From Bacteroidota bacterium (GTDB lineage Bacteria; Bacteroidota; Bacteroidia; Palsa-965), in contig JADBYT010000010.1 of NCBI GenBank assembly GCA_020402865.1, positions 1 through 64,000 of the forward strand: a stretch of 64,000 bases of DNA, read 5' to 3'. Made by a program: the position numbers and the translations under genes. Each line of letters opens with the position of its first letter. Position 1 is the first letter of the stretch. Below, in pieces: positions 18,333-27,527 of the stretch. Under the pieces are notes generated by a model. It was given only the letters and a program-made list of their open reading frames with translations. It did no database searches and was not told the DNA's origin.

Positions 18333-18340
18333 TTACTTTG
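18333..18340 (+). promoter_or_regulatory. Possible -7 box for the TSUP gene
   Basis: TTACTTTG matches 7 of 8 positions of TAnnTTTG, 8 nt before ATG 18349. Confidence 0.4.
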
Positions 18341-18348
18341 CAGCATCA

Positions 18349-19098
18349 ATGAGTATTATTGCCGGCATTCTCTTTTCGCTGCTTGCTCTACTGGCCGAAA
18401 TTATCGGCACGGTGGGCGGTTTTGGCTCATCGGTATTTTTTGTGCCGGTGGCCGGGCTTTTTTTCGATCTGCATACGGTGCTGGCGCTTACCGCTTTGCT
18501 GCATGTGTTCAGCAACAGTTCGAAGCTCTGGTTGTTTCGCGGGCATATAAACCGCAGGCTGCTGTTGCAGTTTGGTATTCCGAGTGTGGCGCTGGTGTGG
18601 CTGGGCGCGGAACTTACCGCACACATGAGTTCGCAAACGGCTACGTTGCTGCTGGGCATTTCCATCATTCTCATCAGCCTTGTGCTGCTTGTAATGCCGC
18701 GCCTCAAACTTAAAGCGGCCCCGGGAACAGCCATTATTACCGGCGGCACAGCCGGATTTTTTGCCGGACTTGTAGGCACTGGCGGCGCCATTCGCGGACT
18801 GGGACTGGCGGCTTTCGGGCTGGGTAAGGAAGCGTTTATTGCCACCTCGGCGGCCATAGACATGGGTGTTGATTTGCTGCGCGCTGTGATTTATCTGCGT
18901 TTCGATTACATGCCGGAGTCGGGGCTGATATGGGTGCCGGTGCTTTTGCTGGTGGCAATGACGGGCTCCTGGCTGGGCAAGAAATTAGTGATGCGTCTGG
19001 AAGAAACCTTCTGGCGCAGACTCCTGCTCGTTTTGCTGCTGATGGTGGGCATCTGGCTGGTAATTAGTGACTATTTACCACAATTAACGGCACACTGA
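18349..19098 (+). CDS. TSUP-family (TauE/SafE-like) membrane permease
   Basis: 249 residues with about seven or eight hydrophobic segments in two similar halves. The N-terminal half has the family-like GGFGSSVFFVP and the second half has GTAGFFAGLVGTGGAIRGL, the paired Gly-rich re-entrant motifs of TSUP proteins. These proteins export or import small organic or inorganic sulfur or carboxylate anions; the substrate cannot be read here. It is flanked by a hairpin upstream and by the serS promoter downstream, so it is probably monocistronic. Confidence 0.85.
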   Translation: MSIIAGILFSLLALLAEIIGTVGGFGSSVFFVPVAGLFFDLHTVLALTALLHVFSNSSKLWLFRGHINRRLLLQFGIPSVALVWLGAELTAHMSSQTATLLLGISIILISLVLLVMPRLKLKAAPGTAIITGGTAGFFAGLVGTGGAIRGLGLAAFGLGKEAFIATSAAIDMGVDLLRAVIYLRFDYMPESGLIWVPVLLLVAMTGSWLGKKLVMRLEETFWRRLLLVLLLMVGIWLVISDYLPQLTAH

Positions 19099-19112
19099 AC
19101 AGGCAAACGTGC

Positions 19113-19120
19113 TAACTTTG
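19113..19120 (+). promoter_or_regulatory. -7 box for serS
   Basis: TAACTTTG, an exact TAnnTTTG match, 22 nt before ATG 19143. Confidence 0.65.
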
Positions 19121-19142
19121 AACACTGTATTTTCAAACGTAT

Positions 19143-20417
19143 ATGCTGCAACTCAATTTTATCCGCGACAACAGGGAAGAAACCATCCGGCGCCTCACCA
19201 AAAAACACGTGAAGAACGCTGCCGAAGTTGTTGACGCAATTCTTGCAAAAGACACCGAACGCCGCCGCGCACAGGCCGAATCAGACAGCCTCAAGGCCGA
19301 TGCCAACCAGATTGCCCGCCAGATTGGTGAGCTGATGAAAGCTGGCAAAAAAGCCGAAGCCGACGACGCCAAAAACAAAAGCACGGTGCTGAAAGAAACC
19401 GAGAAAAAACTCGAAACTGTTCTCAGCACCATCGAAAACGAATTGTACGAAATTCTCGTACAGCTGCCCAACCTGCCCAACGAAGCAGTACCCGAAGGCC
19501 GCACGCCCGAAGACAATGCCGTGGTGTTTGAGCATGGCAGCATTCCCGCACTGCACGAAGGTGCTGTACCGCACTGGGACCTTGCCGCAAAATACAACCT
19601 CATTGATTTTGAGCTTGGCGTAAAACTTACCGGCGCCGGCTTCCCCGTGTATAAAGGCAAAGGTGCCCGCCTGCAACGCGCACTCATCAACTTCTTCCTC
19701 GACCGTGCCACTACAGCCGGTTACCTCGAAGTACAGCCGCCCATTCTGGTAAACAAAGACTCCGGATTCGGCACAGGCCAGCTTCCCGATAAAGAAGGAC
19801 AGATGTACTTTGTAACGGAAGATGAACTCTACCTCATTCCAACCGCCGAAGTGCCCATTACCAATATTTACCGCGACGTGATTCTGAAAGCAGAAGAACT
19901 TCCGGTGAAGAACTGCGGCTATACACCCTGCTTCCGCCGCGAAGCCGGTTCATACGGCAAAGATGTGCGCGGCCTGAACCGCCTGCATCAGTTCGATAAA
20001 GTGGAAATTGTGCAGGTGGCACATCCTTCAGCCTCTTACGAAGTGCTCGAAGAAATGCGTCACTTCGTGGCCGGCCTGCTTAAAGAACTGAACCTTCCCT
20101 TCCGCACCCTGCTGCTTTGCGGCGGCGACATGAGTTTTGCTTCGGCAAAAACGTACGACATGGAAGTGTATTCTGCCGCGCAGCAGAAATGGCTTGAAGT
20201 AAGCTCGGTATCAAACTTCGAAAGCTTCCAGAGCAACCGCCTCAAACTGCGTTTCCGCGAAGGAAGCGAAAAACCGCAGCTGGCACACACACTCAACGGC
20301 AGCGCACTTGCATTGCCCCGCATTGTGGCCGCATTGCTCGAAAACAACCAGACACCCGAAGGCATACGCCTGCCTGAAGTGCTGCATACCTACACCGGTT
20401 TTGAATGGATTAACTGA
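19143..20417 (+). CDS. serS: Seryl-tRNA synthetase
   Basis: 424 residues, full length. Class II synthetase charging tRNA-Ser (and tRNA-Sec where present). Residues 1-~110 form the long antiparallel coiled-coil arm that contacts the tRNA variable arm (MLQLNFIRDNREETIRRL onward, rich in K, E and A). Motif 2 is CFRREAGSYGKDVRGLNR and motif 3 includes LNGSALALPRIVAALLENNQ. It is probably the first gene of a run with the lipoprotein (2-nt gap), TPR protein and DUF4286 genes. Confidence 0.98.
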   Translation: MLQLNFIRDNREETIRRLTKKHVKNAAEVVDAILAKDTERRRAQAESDSLKADANQIARQIGELMKAGKKAEADDAKNKSTVLKETEKKLETVLSTIENELYEILVQLPNLPNEAVPEGRTPEDNAVVFEHGSIPALHEGAVPHWDLAAKYNLIDFELGVKLTGAGFPVYKGKGARLQRALINFFLDRATTAGYLEVQPPILVNKDSGFGTGQLPDKEGQMYFVTEDELYLIPTAEVPITNIYRDVILKAEELPVKNCGYTPCFRREAGSYGKDVRGLNRLHQFDKVEIVQVAHPSASYEVLEEMRHFVAGLLKELNLPFRTLLLCGGDMSFASAKTYDMEVYSAAQQKWLEVSSVSNFESFQSNRLKLRFREGSEKPQLAHTLNGSALALPRIVAALLENNQTPEGIRLPEVLHTYTGFEWIN

Positions 20418-20419
20418 AC

Positions 20420-21055
20420 ATGAGCCGAATGAACATAAACCGAATTCTTGCTGCAGCTATCGGAATGGCTTTTCTTACTGGCTGCGGTACTCCAGCTGCA
20501 AACGAAAAAGCGGCCGCTGAAGCCGAAAAACTTCAGTCTGTACTCAGCAGTGCCGATTCTATTTTGCAGAAAATAGACGTGGGAAAAGCAGAAAACAGTG
20601 CCCGCCAAATCAAAAACAACGCACAGTTTATCCAGTCAAGCATACCCAAAATGGGCGATACGCTTGACTTTAACACGGCACTGTTTCTTACCGATTACCG
20701 CTCGCTGTACAAGGATTTTGAAGTGGTGGAAAAGAACCACCGCCTGCTCCGCGAAGCGATCGACTCATCGCGAATTAATCTGGGCAACCTCGTAAGCGAC
20801 CTGCGCGCAAACCAGCTCACCGCCGGACTCACACCTGATTCGGCAGTGGCTTACGAAAAACGTCAGGCTGCACAAATGCGCGAATTTGCCTTAGATATTC
20901 AAAAACGCCATGCCGACGCCACAATGAAATACGATTCACTGGTTCCGCGCGTTAATGAATATCTGGAACTGATTAAACAACGCACAGGAACAGTGCCCAT
21001 GCCTTTACCGCCCCGTAAAGAAGGTGAAAGGGAAAGCGAAAAAGAAAACGATTAA
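20420..21055 (+). CDS. Lipoprotein with helical periplasmic domain, function unknown
   Basis: 211 residues. The signal peptide ends in a lipobox (FLTGC, Cys 22), so it is a lipoprotein. The rest is charged and predicted helical (many A, E, K and Q; heptad-like LQSVLSSADSILQKI) and ends in a highly charged tail (KEGERESEKEND). No catalytic motif was recognised. It starts 2 nt after serS and ends 2 nt before the TPR gene, so it is almost certainly co-transcribed and may work with the TPR protein at the envelope (inference). Confidence 0.8.
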   Translation: MSRMNINRILAAAIGMAFLTGCGTPAANEKAAAEAEKLQSVLSSADSILQKIDVGKAENSARQIKNNAQFIQSSIPKMGDTLDFNTALFLTDYRSLYKDFEVVEKNHRLLREAIDSSRINLGNLVSDLRANQLTAGLTPDSAVAYEKRQAAQMREFALDIQKRHADATMKYDSLVPRVNEYLELIKQRTGTVPMPLPPRKEGERESEKEND

Positions 21056-21057
21056 GC

Positions 21058-22917
21058 GTGAATATACTCAGGTTGATACTGCTGCCCGCCATGGTGCTTT
21101 TTTTCGCACCTCAGGCCGCGCTTTGTCAGCCTGTACCTCCGCAAACCGTTTCGCCCGATGAGCAGCTGGCCGGACAATACTACGCTGCCGGCGAGTACGA
21201 CAAGGCTGTGGTGTATTACGAGAAATTGTACGACCGCAATCCCATTGCGCTTTATTACAATTATTATCTCAACTGCCTCATTCAGACAAAAAACTTCCGC
21301 AAGGCCGAGAAGGTTGTGACCCGCCAGAGCAAACGCTATCCGCTCGATCTGCGCTTCCGCGTGGATATGGGGCGTGTGTACCGGGCGCAGGGCGATGAAG
21401 AAAAGGCAAAAAAGGAATTCAATGCAGCCATCAACGCCATTAATTCGATGTCGTCTGCCACGGCGGTGATTGATCTTGCCAATGCTTTTCTTGGACTTAA
21501 TGAAACGCAGTTTGCCATAGATGCACTCAAACGCGGGCGCCGCGAAATGGGCGAACGGTACAGCTTTGGCAACGAACTGGCAGAAGTGTATTTCCTGCGC
21601 AAGGAATATGCATTGATGGTGAATGAATGCCTTGATCTGGCTGCGCAGAACTCAATGGGCGAACGGCAGCAGGTGCAAAACAGATTGCAGGCCTGGATGG
21701 ATGAAGACCGCGAAGAAAAAGTGGAACCTGCGCTGCGCGCTGAATTACTGCGACGCTCGCAGAAAGAACCCGATAAACTGATCTGGTCGGAAATGCTGAT
21801 GTGGCTGTTTATGCAGCAGAAAGATTTCCGCGCTGCCATGGTGCAGGCAAAAGCCATCGACAAACGCCGCAGGGCGGAAGGCAGCACGGTGATGGAACTT
21901 GCCGAGGTGGCACGTGCCAATGAAGAATATGATGCGGCCATTTCTGGCTATGACTATGTGATTTCACTCGGGCCCGCTGCACTAAACTATCGCAAAGCCC
22001 GTACCGACAGGGTTACGGTGCGCAGCGAACAACTTACCTCCCGCAGTAACTACACCCGCGCCGAGCTTATCCAGCTCGAAACAGAAATGAAAACCACGCT
22101 CACCGAGCTTGGCGAAGACGGCACCACCATTGATCTCATGCGTAGCCTTGCTCACCTGCAGGCATTCTACCTGTTCAAAACCGGCGAAGCCGTGCAGCTG
22201 CTCGAAAAAGCCATTGCACTGCCCGGCGTAAACCCCGAAAAACAAGCAGAAAGCAAACTCGAACTCGGCGATGTACTGCTGCTCGACGGGCAGGTGTGGG
22301 AAGCCTCGCTGCGCTACTCACAGGTGGAAAAAGCATTCAAACGCGAACCCGTAGGACAAGAGGCAAAATACCGCAACGCAAAAGTGGCCTTCTACATCGG
22401 CGATTTTAAATGGTCGCAGGTGCAGCTCAATGTGCTCAAAGGCTCCACATCAAAACTCATTTCAAACGACGCGATGTATTTGTCGATTCTTATTACCGAC
22501 AATTTCGCGCTCGACAGCAATCCCGAACCGCTCAACTGGTTTGCACAGGCCGACCTCATGCTGTTTCAGAACCGCTTCGAGCAGGCCGGCATTTACCTCG
22601 ATTCGGTTGACCGAATGTATTCCACCCACTCCATTGCCGACGATGTACTCTTTCTGCGATACCGTATCGCAATACGTCAGCAAAAATGGAGTGAGGCCGC
22701 CACGCACCTCAACAAACTACTCAGCATGTACAGCGATGATGTGCTTGCCGACGATGCCCTTTTCCGCCTTGCCGAATTGTACGAGTATCACCTCGACGAT
22801 AAAACAAAGGCCATGGAATGCTACCAGAAACTGCTCACGCAATATCCCGGCAGTTTGTTTGTGGTAGATGCCCGTAAACGCTACCGCGAACTACGCGGTG
22901 ATAAAGTTGCCGACTGA
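21058..22917 (+). CDS. Exported tetratricopeptide-repeat protein
   Basis: 619 residues. The start is GTG 21058, because the signal peptide (LRLILLPAMVLFFAPQAALCQ) begins there; the first ATG would cut into it. TPR-like helical pairs run through the protein, for example GQYYAAGEYDKAVVYYEKLY (about residues 40-60), VDMGRVYRAQGDEEKAKKEF, and near the C-terminus LFRLAELYEYHLDDKTKAME with YQKLLTQYPGSLFVVDARKR. This resembles periplasmic or outer-membrane-associated scaffolds of the BamD/YfgC-like TPR class; the partner is unknown. The next gene's ATG overlaps its TGA by 1 nt. Confidence 0.85.
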   Translation: MNILRLILLPAMVLFFAPQAALCQPVPPQTVSPDEQLAGQYYAAGEYDKAVVYYEKLYDRNPIALYYNYYLNCLIQTKNFRKAEKVVTRQSKRYPLDLRFRVDMGRVYRAQGDEEKAKKEFNAAINAINSMSSATAVIDLANAFLGLNETQFAIDALKRGRREMGERYSFGNELAEVYFLRKEYALMVNECLDLAAQNSMGERQQVQNRLQAWMDEDREEKVEPALRAELLRRSQKEPDKLIWSEMLMWLFMQQKDFRAAMVQAKAIDKRRRAEGSTVMELAEVARANEEYDAAISGYDYVISLGPAALNYRKARTDRVTVRSEQLTSRSNYTRAELIQLETEMKTTLTELGEDGTTIDLMRSLAHLQAFYLFKTGEAVQLLEKAIALPGVNPEKQAESKLELGDVLLLDGQVWEASLRYSQVEKAFKREPVGQEAKYRNAKVAFYIGDFKWSQVQLNVLKGSTSKLISNDAMYLSILITDNFALDSNPEPLNWFAQADLMLFQNRFEQAGIYLDSVDRMYSTHSIADDVLFLRYRIAIRQQKWSEAATHLNKLLSMYSDDVLADDALFRLAELYEYHLDDKTKAMECYQKLLTQYPGSLFVVDARKRYRELRGDKVAD

Positions 22918-23219
22918 TGATTTTATACAACGTTACCATCAATGTTGATGATGATGTGCACGATGAATGGCTGCACTGGATGAAAACCGTGCATGTGCCT
23001 GATGTGCTTGCTACCGGCTGTTTTATGGAAGGCCGCATTTTCCGTATCAACGTGGAAGAACAGCAGGGAAAAAGCTATTCGTTTCAATATCGTGCGGCAA
23101 CCATTGATGATTACGAGCGTTACAAAACAAACCACGCTCCGGCGCTTCAGAAAGATGTGATAAACCGCTACAACGGAAAATTTGTAGCCTTCCGCACCGT
23201 GCTGGAAGAAGTCAAGTAG
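22917..23219 (+). CDS. DUF4286 family protein
   Basis: 100 residues, the family's usual size. It starts MILYNVTINVDDDVHDEWLH and contains HVPDVLATGCF, typical of DUF4286, a ferredoxin-like-fold family common in Bacteroidota with no proven function. It is translationally coupled to the TPR gene (TGATG overlap). In many relatives this family lies close to rsmA (from memory, not checked). Here an ATPase/nuclease gene separates them. Confidence 0.85.
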   Translation: MILYNVTINVDDDVHDEWLHWMKTVHVPDVLATGCFMEGRIFRINVEEQQGKSYSFQYRAATIDDYERYKTNHAPALQKDVINRYNGKFVAFRTVLEEVK

Positions 23220-23278
23220 TTACTGTTCACGAAATATCGACTACCGTAGCATAAAATCGCCATTACTCATCTAATCTT

Positions 23279-23299
23279 ATTATTTTTAAGAAAAATAAT
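23279..23299. repeat. Perfect 9-bp inverted repeat before the OLD-type gene
   Basis: ATTATTTTT, a 3-nt spacer (AAG), then AAAAATAAT, ending 8 nt before ATG 23308. It could be an operator for a dimeric regulator or a small leader hairpin. No regulator gene is adjacent. Confidence 0.6.
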
Positions 23300-23307
23300 C
23301 ACTAGAA

Positions 23308-25260
23308 ATGTATATACAATCCTTTCGGTTAGTCAATTTTAAATCCTTCAAAAATTCAGTTTTTCACCTGAATGAAGATATTAATTTGCTTACCGGTTTA
23401 AATAACTCTGGAAAAACCACCGTGCTTGAGGCATTGGCTCTTTGGCATGAGTTATTTACAAAAATGATTGAGCAGCAGGGGCGTACAAAGAAAAAAAGAG
23501 ATGGAGTAAATATAGGTGACTATTTTATCGCCCAACTAGCTTGGTATTTTTCACATCACGATATAGAATGTGTTCGAATTACTAATCAGAATGAGTTATT
23601 TCATAATCTTGATGATTCGCAGGGAATTGAATTAGAAGCCTCGTTAATCAATGACAATGAAGAAAAGTTGAGCATTGGCTTTAGGATAAACTACTCAAAA
23701 GGGAATCGTCTTTCCGTACAACTTATTCAGCAACTTGACATTCCCTTGTTTAACCGGTTTTTCTCCGGCTACTTCCCAACCCCGATAAATCAGATTTATG
23801 CTTCTCCAGTAGCATTTATTCGAAAGCTAGAATCGTTTGAAACAAACCCTCGCATACAACGTTTGGTAAGCGAAAGAGAATCGGCAGTTGTACTACGAAA
23901 CCGGCTTTATAATTTACGAACCCGAGGCAATACCGACTGGTCGAATTATGAAAATGATTTATCATTTGTGTTAGCTGGCGAACCGAATCAGGTTTCCTTT
24001 GAGTTTACAGGAGACAAAAACAGCGATGTGGAAATTGCTGTGCGCGTAAGTGTGGGTAATAAAAGAATAATGACCGAACTGTCTCAAATGGGAAGCGGTA
24101 CAGTTCAGATCATCGAAATACTCCTTGCCATTTACGAGCGAAAGGCGGCATTCACACTTGTTTTGCTTGATGAACCTGATTCACATATTCACCGCGACAT
24201 ACAAAAACGCTTATTGCAAACACTTACCGACCGTTCATCTGGCAATCAGATCGTATTAACATCTCACAACGAAAGTCTAATCAGAAGCACTCCTCCTTCA
24301 CAAGTTTTTCACGTAACCGGAGCAGAGCAATCTGCCTATTATCCCATTATTCATGGATACAAACCAAAAGCCGGAGGACGTGGTTTCAAAGCCACTCCAC
24401 AGTTAAAAGTACTACAAAGTCTTGGATATGAATCAACGCTTGATTTTCTGAATGCGGTAGAGGCTGATATTATTTTTATTGTAGAAGGTAATACTGATGC
24501 ATATTATATAGATTATATACTTAATAATAAATACAACAATAGAAAAGTTAGAGCCATGTACTGGACTTGCAGCAGCTTGTCGGTAATGTTTGATAGAATT
24601 AACTTCTACAAAGAATTATTTACCTCAATAAAGAATAAAAAAACACTATGGGAGAAATCGGTACTGGTATTCGATAAGGATTTCATTACCGAATCTCAAC
24701 GCAAGAAATTAGCAGCACGAATTCAGAAAGACTATAAAATAAAAACTCATATTTGGAGGTCAAGAACTTTTGAAGCTACGTTGTTATCAGAACCGGATAA
24801 ATTTGAGCGGATGCTGGAAGGTTTTTTGAAAACCAAAGTAAAATCAGGCTCAGTGGATCTGGGATTTTTGCGTAAAACTATATTTAATGAATCTTCCATA
24901 CTATGCAAAATAAAATATCAATACATAAAAGACTTTAATGACAAAGGCTTATTGAAAGATGAAATCGACAGGGTAAAGAATCTGATTGGTGAAATGGGTA
25001 TAAAAGATGTGTTTCAGGGAAAAGATGGTTCATTTGCACCTCAGTTCTTCAACGAAATTACCATAGATATTGAAGCCGGGCGACTTAACCAGATTGCCGA
25101 TAAGGACGATGTGGCACAACTAATTAGAGCAATTTGTACAGAATTTGGTGTAACCTCATTACCCGATGACATTAACGAATATTTTGAGGAATTGGTGGCT
25201 CCCATAAAACACGACTGGTATAAGGAATGGGACGAATTAATCAGCTTAATTGAAAGCTGA
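23308..25260 (+). CDS. OLD-type AAA/ABC ATPase fused to TOPRIM nuclease domain
   Basis: 650 residues. N-terminal RecF/SMC-like ATPase: Walker A GLNNSGKTT (30-38), signature-like LSQMGSG (~257), Walker B LVLLDEPDSHIH (~284) and H-loop VLTSHNES (~316). A TOPRIM domain follows: IFIVEGNTDAYY (~390) and LVFDKDF (~453). This matches overcoming-lysogenization-defect (OLD) nucleases, known from phage P2 and from defence systems such as Gabija (GajA) and PARIS. No UvrD helicase, reverse transcriptase or methylase is beside it, so it resembles solitary class 1 OLD genes. It is clearly more AT-rich than its neighbours and ends 1 nt before rsmA, which suggests an inserted gene. Antiphage activity is inferred. 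Confidence 0.88.
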   Translation: MYIQSFRLVNFKSFKNSVFHLNEDINLLTGLNNSGKTTVLEALALWHELFTKMIEQQGRTKKKRDGVNIGDYFIAQLAWYFSHHDIECVRITNQNELFHNLDDSQGIELEASLINDNEEKLSIGFRINYSKGNRLSVQLIQQLDIPLFNRFFSGYFPTPINQIYASPVAFIRKLESFETNPRIQRLVSERESAVVLRNRLYNLRTRGNTDWSNYENDLSFVLAGEPNQVSFEFTGDKNSDVEIAVRVSVGNKRIMTELSQMGSGTVQIIEILLAIYERKAAFTLVLLDEPDSHIHRDIQKRLLQTLTDRSSGNQIVLTSHNESLIRSTPPSQVFHVTGAEQSAYYPIIHGYKPKAGGRGFKATPQLKVLQSLGYESTLDFLNAVEADIIFIVEGNTDAYYIDYILNNKYNNRKVRAMYWTCSSLSVMFDRINFYKELFTSIKNKKTLWEKSVLVFDKDFITESQRKKLAARIQKDYKIKTHIWRSRTFEATLLSEPDKFERMLEGFLKTKVKSGSVDLGFLRKTIFNESSILCKIKYQYIKDFNDKGLLKDEIDRVKNLIGEMGIKDVFQGKDGSFAPQFFNEITIDIEAGRLNQIADKDDVAQLIRAICTEFGVTSLPDDINEYFEELVAPIKHDWYKEWDELISLIES

Positions 25261-25261
25261 A

Positions 25262-26053
25262 ATGGAAGCAGTACGCGCAAAAAAACACCTTGGCCAGCAT
25301 TTTCTGCGCGATGAAAACATTGCCCGCAAAATTGCCGAAAGCCTTCGCCGCAACGGAAGCTATACACAGGTGCTCGAAATAGGGCCCGGCATGGGTGTGC
25401 TTACCAAATACCTTTTGCAGCAACCGGAAATTGAAACCTGGGTGGCCGAAATCGATACTGAATCTGTAGCTTATTTACAGGAACATTATCCCGCACTGGC
25501 TCCGCGCATTATTGCCGGCGATTTTCTGCGCATGAAACCCGAACAGTATTTCAGCAGCAACTTTGCAGTAATCGGTAATTTCCCCTACAATATTTCTTCG
25601 CAAATTCTTTTCAAAGTACTCGAACATCGCAATCAGGTGCCCGAACTGGTGGGCATGTTTCAGAAAGAAGTGGCCGAACGTGTGGCCGAGCCGCCGGGCT
25701 CAAAAACGTATGGTATTCTCAGCGTACTGCTTCAGGCCTGGTACAAAATCGAATACCTGTTTACGGTGCATGAAAATGTATTTTCACCGCCACCCAAAGT
25801 GAAATCGGCCGTGATCCGGCTTACACGTAACGATACGGTGCTGCTTGGCTGCGATGAAAAACTCTTTACCGCCGTGGTTAAAGCCGCATTTAACCAGCGC
25901 CGCAAAACCATACGCAATGCCGTAAAGGCATTTGCCATAAAACCCGGCTTCGAAAACCACGAATACTTTGCCAACCGGGCCGAAAAACTTTCGGTAGCCG
26001 ATTTTGTGGCGCTCACCAATATGCTTGAGGTGCGGCAACCAAATGTAAAATAA
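25262..26053 (+). CDS. rsmA: 16S rRNA dimethyladenosine transferase
   Basis: 263 residues. SAM-dependent enzyme dimethylating two adjacent adenines (A1518/A1519, E. coli numbering) in 16S rRNA helix 45. It starts MEAVRAKKHLGQHFLRDENI, the canonical KsgA N-terminus, so ATG 25262 is taken although a longer frame overlaps the upstream gene. The SAM-binding motif is EIGPGMGVLT (~40) and the target-adenine motif is GNFPYNIS (~105). The C-terminal helical domain is intact (AAFNQRRKTIRNA). It keeps no recognisable promoter of its own, so it is probably read from the upstream genes. Confidence 0.97.
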   Translation: MEAVRAKKHLGQHFLRDENIARKIAESLRRNGSYTQVLEIGPGMGVLTKYLLQQPEIETWVAEIDTESVAYLQEHYPALAPRIIAGDFLRMKPEQYFSSNFAVIGNFPYNISSQILFKVLEHRNQVPELVGMFQKEVAERVAEPPGSKTYGILSVLLQAWYKIEYLFTVHENVFSPPPKVKSAVIRLTRNDTVLLGCDEKLFTAVVKAAFNQRRKTIRNAVKAFAIKPGFENHEYFANRAEKLSVADFVALTNMLEVRQPNVK

Positions 26054-26097
26054 GCATTACCTCTGCCACGGCTATCGGGTTGAATGCCGTTTCTGCC

Positions 26098-26105
26098 TAC
26101 CTTTG
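26098..26105 (+). promoter_or_regulatory. -7 box for mgtE
   Basis: TACCTTTG, an exact TAnnTTTG match, 24 nt before ATG 26130. Confidence 0.6.
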
Positions 26106-26129
26106 CACCGCTCCGGCAAAACAGTAATC

Positions 26130-27524
26130 ATGGCCTTTCAGCTCACCGATACTTTTCTCGACGAAATCCGCTCGGCGCTTGCCGCAGGGGATGCAGAAGC
26201 GGTGCGTGCGCATTTCAACGGACTGCACCCGGCCGATGCCGCCGAAATCCTGAACGGACTCGACACCGAGGACACGGTAAAAGCCTACGGCCTGCTTGAT
26301 GACGAAGTAGCTGCCGAAGCACTGCTCCTGCTCGATGACGACCGCCGCGAGGAAGTTCTCGAAGGCCTCTCGCCAAAAGAAATTGCCGAGCAGGTTATTG
26401 ACAACCTCGACTCCGACGATGCAGCCTACGTACTGGCCGAACTTCCCGACGAGCAGCAGGACGAAATTCTGCAGCACGTAGAAGACCTTGAACAGGCCAG
26501 CGACATTGTGGATCTGCTCAACTTCGACCCCGACACAGCCGGCGGTCTCATGGGCAAAGAAACCGTGCGCGTACACATCGACAAAACCGTGCGCGAAGCG
26601 GTGCGCGAAATTCGCCGGCAGGCCGAAGAAGTGGATATTGTGTACACCATTTATGTGGTGGACGAAGACGAAAAATTAGTGGGCCTGCTCTCGCTCAAGA
26701 GTCTGCTCACCAAACCACTCAATTCGCCAGTGCGTGAAGTGTGCAACCCCAATGTAGTAAGTGTGCGCACACACACACCGGCCGAAGAGGTGGCCAAGCT
26801 CATGGATAAATACGACCTGGTGGTGATTCCCGTAATCGACTCGCTGGGCCGTTTGGTAGGCCGCATTACGTTTGACGATGTGGTGGATTTGATTCGTGAA
26901 GAGAACACGGAAGACGTGCAGAAAATGGGTGGTGTGGAAGCACTTGAAGAACCCTACATGAGCACGCCCTTCTGGCGAATGATCCGCAAACGTGTAGGCT
27001 GGCTGGTAGTGCTGTTTGTGGGCGAAACGCTTACCGCCACGGCACTCAGCTTTTTCGACGACAAAATCCAGAAGGCCGTAATTCTGGCTGTATTCATGCC
27101 GCTCATTATTTCGAGTGGCGGAAACAGCGGCTCACAGGCCACCTCGCTCATTATCCGCGCGCTGGCGCTGGGCGAAATCACCGTGCGCGACTGGTGGTCG
27201 ATTGTGAAGAAGGAATTCAAATCGGGTCTGGTGCTTGGATTGATTCTGGGCATTATCGGTTTTCTGCGCATCGCCATCTGGTCGAATTTTGTGGACGATT
27301 ACGGGCCATACTGGTTTCAGATAGCCCTTACATTGGGCATCACGCTTACGTTTGTGGTGCTGTGGGGTTGTTTAACGGGCTCGCTGCTGCCGCTGCTGCT
27401 CAAACGGCTCGGCCTTGACCCGGCAGTTTCTTCTGCGCCGTTTGTGGCTACCCTGGTTGATGTAACCGGGCTGCTCATTTACTTCTCCGTTTCGGTAGCT
27501 TTGCTCGAAGGTACTTTGCTCTGA
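26130..27524 (+). CDS. mgtE: MgtE-type magnesium transporter
   Basis: 464 residues. Cytosolic MgtE N domain (residues ~5-130, acidic; includes LHPADAAEILNGLDTED), then a pair of CBS domains (~130-255, with IYVVDEDEKLVGLLSLKSLL and VIPVIDSLGRLVGRITFDDV), then a membrane domain with about five helices carrying the selectivity segment SGGNSGSQATSLIIRALALG (~328). Mg2+ binding to the N and CBS domains gates the channel in characterised homologues. ATG 26130 fits the promoter position. The next gene starts 3 nt downstream, so they form an operon. Confidence 0.95.
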   Translation: MAFQLTDTFLDEIRSALAAGDAEAVRAHFNGLHPADAAEILNGLDTEDTVKAYGLLDDEVAAEALLLLDDDRREEVLEGLSPKEIAEQVIDNLDSDDAAYVLAELPDEQQDEILQHVEDLEQASDIVDLLNFDPDTAGGLMGKETVRVHIDKTVREAVREIRRQAEEVDIVYTIYVVDEDEKLVGLLSLKSLLTKPLNSPVREVCNPNVVSVRTHTPAEEVAKLMDKYDLVVIPVIDSLGRLVGRITFDDVVDLIREENTEDVQKMGGVEALEEPYMSTPFWRMIRKRVGWLVVLFVGETLTATALSFFDDKIQKAVILAVFMPLIISSGGNSGSQATSLIIRALALGEITVRDWWSIVKKEFKSGLVLGLILGIIGFLRIAIWSNFVDDYGPYWFQIALTLGITLTFVVLWGCLTGSLLPLLLKRLGLDPAVSSAPFVATLVDVTGLLIYFSVSVALLEGTLL

Positions 27525-27527
27525 TCC

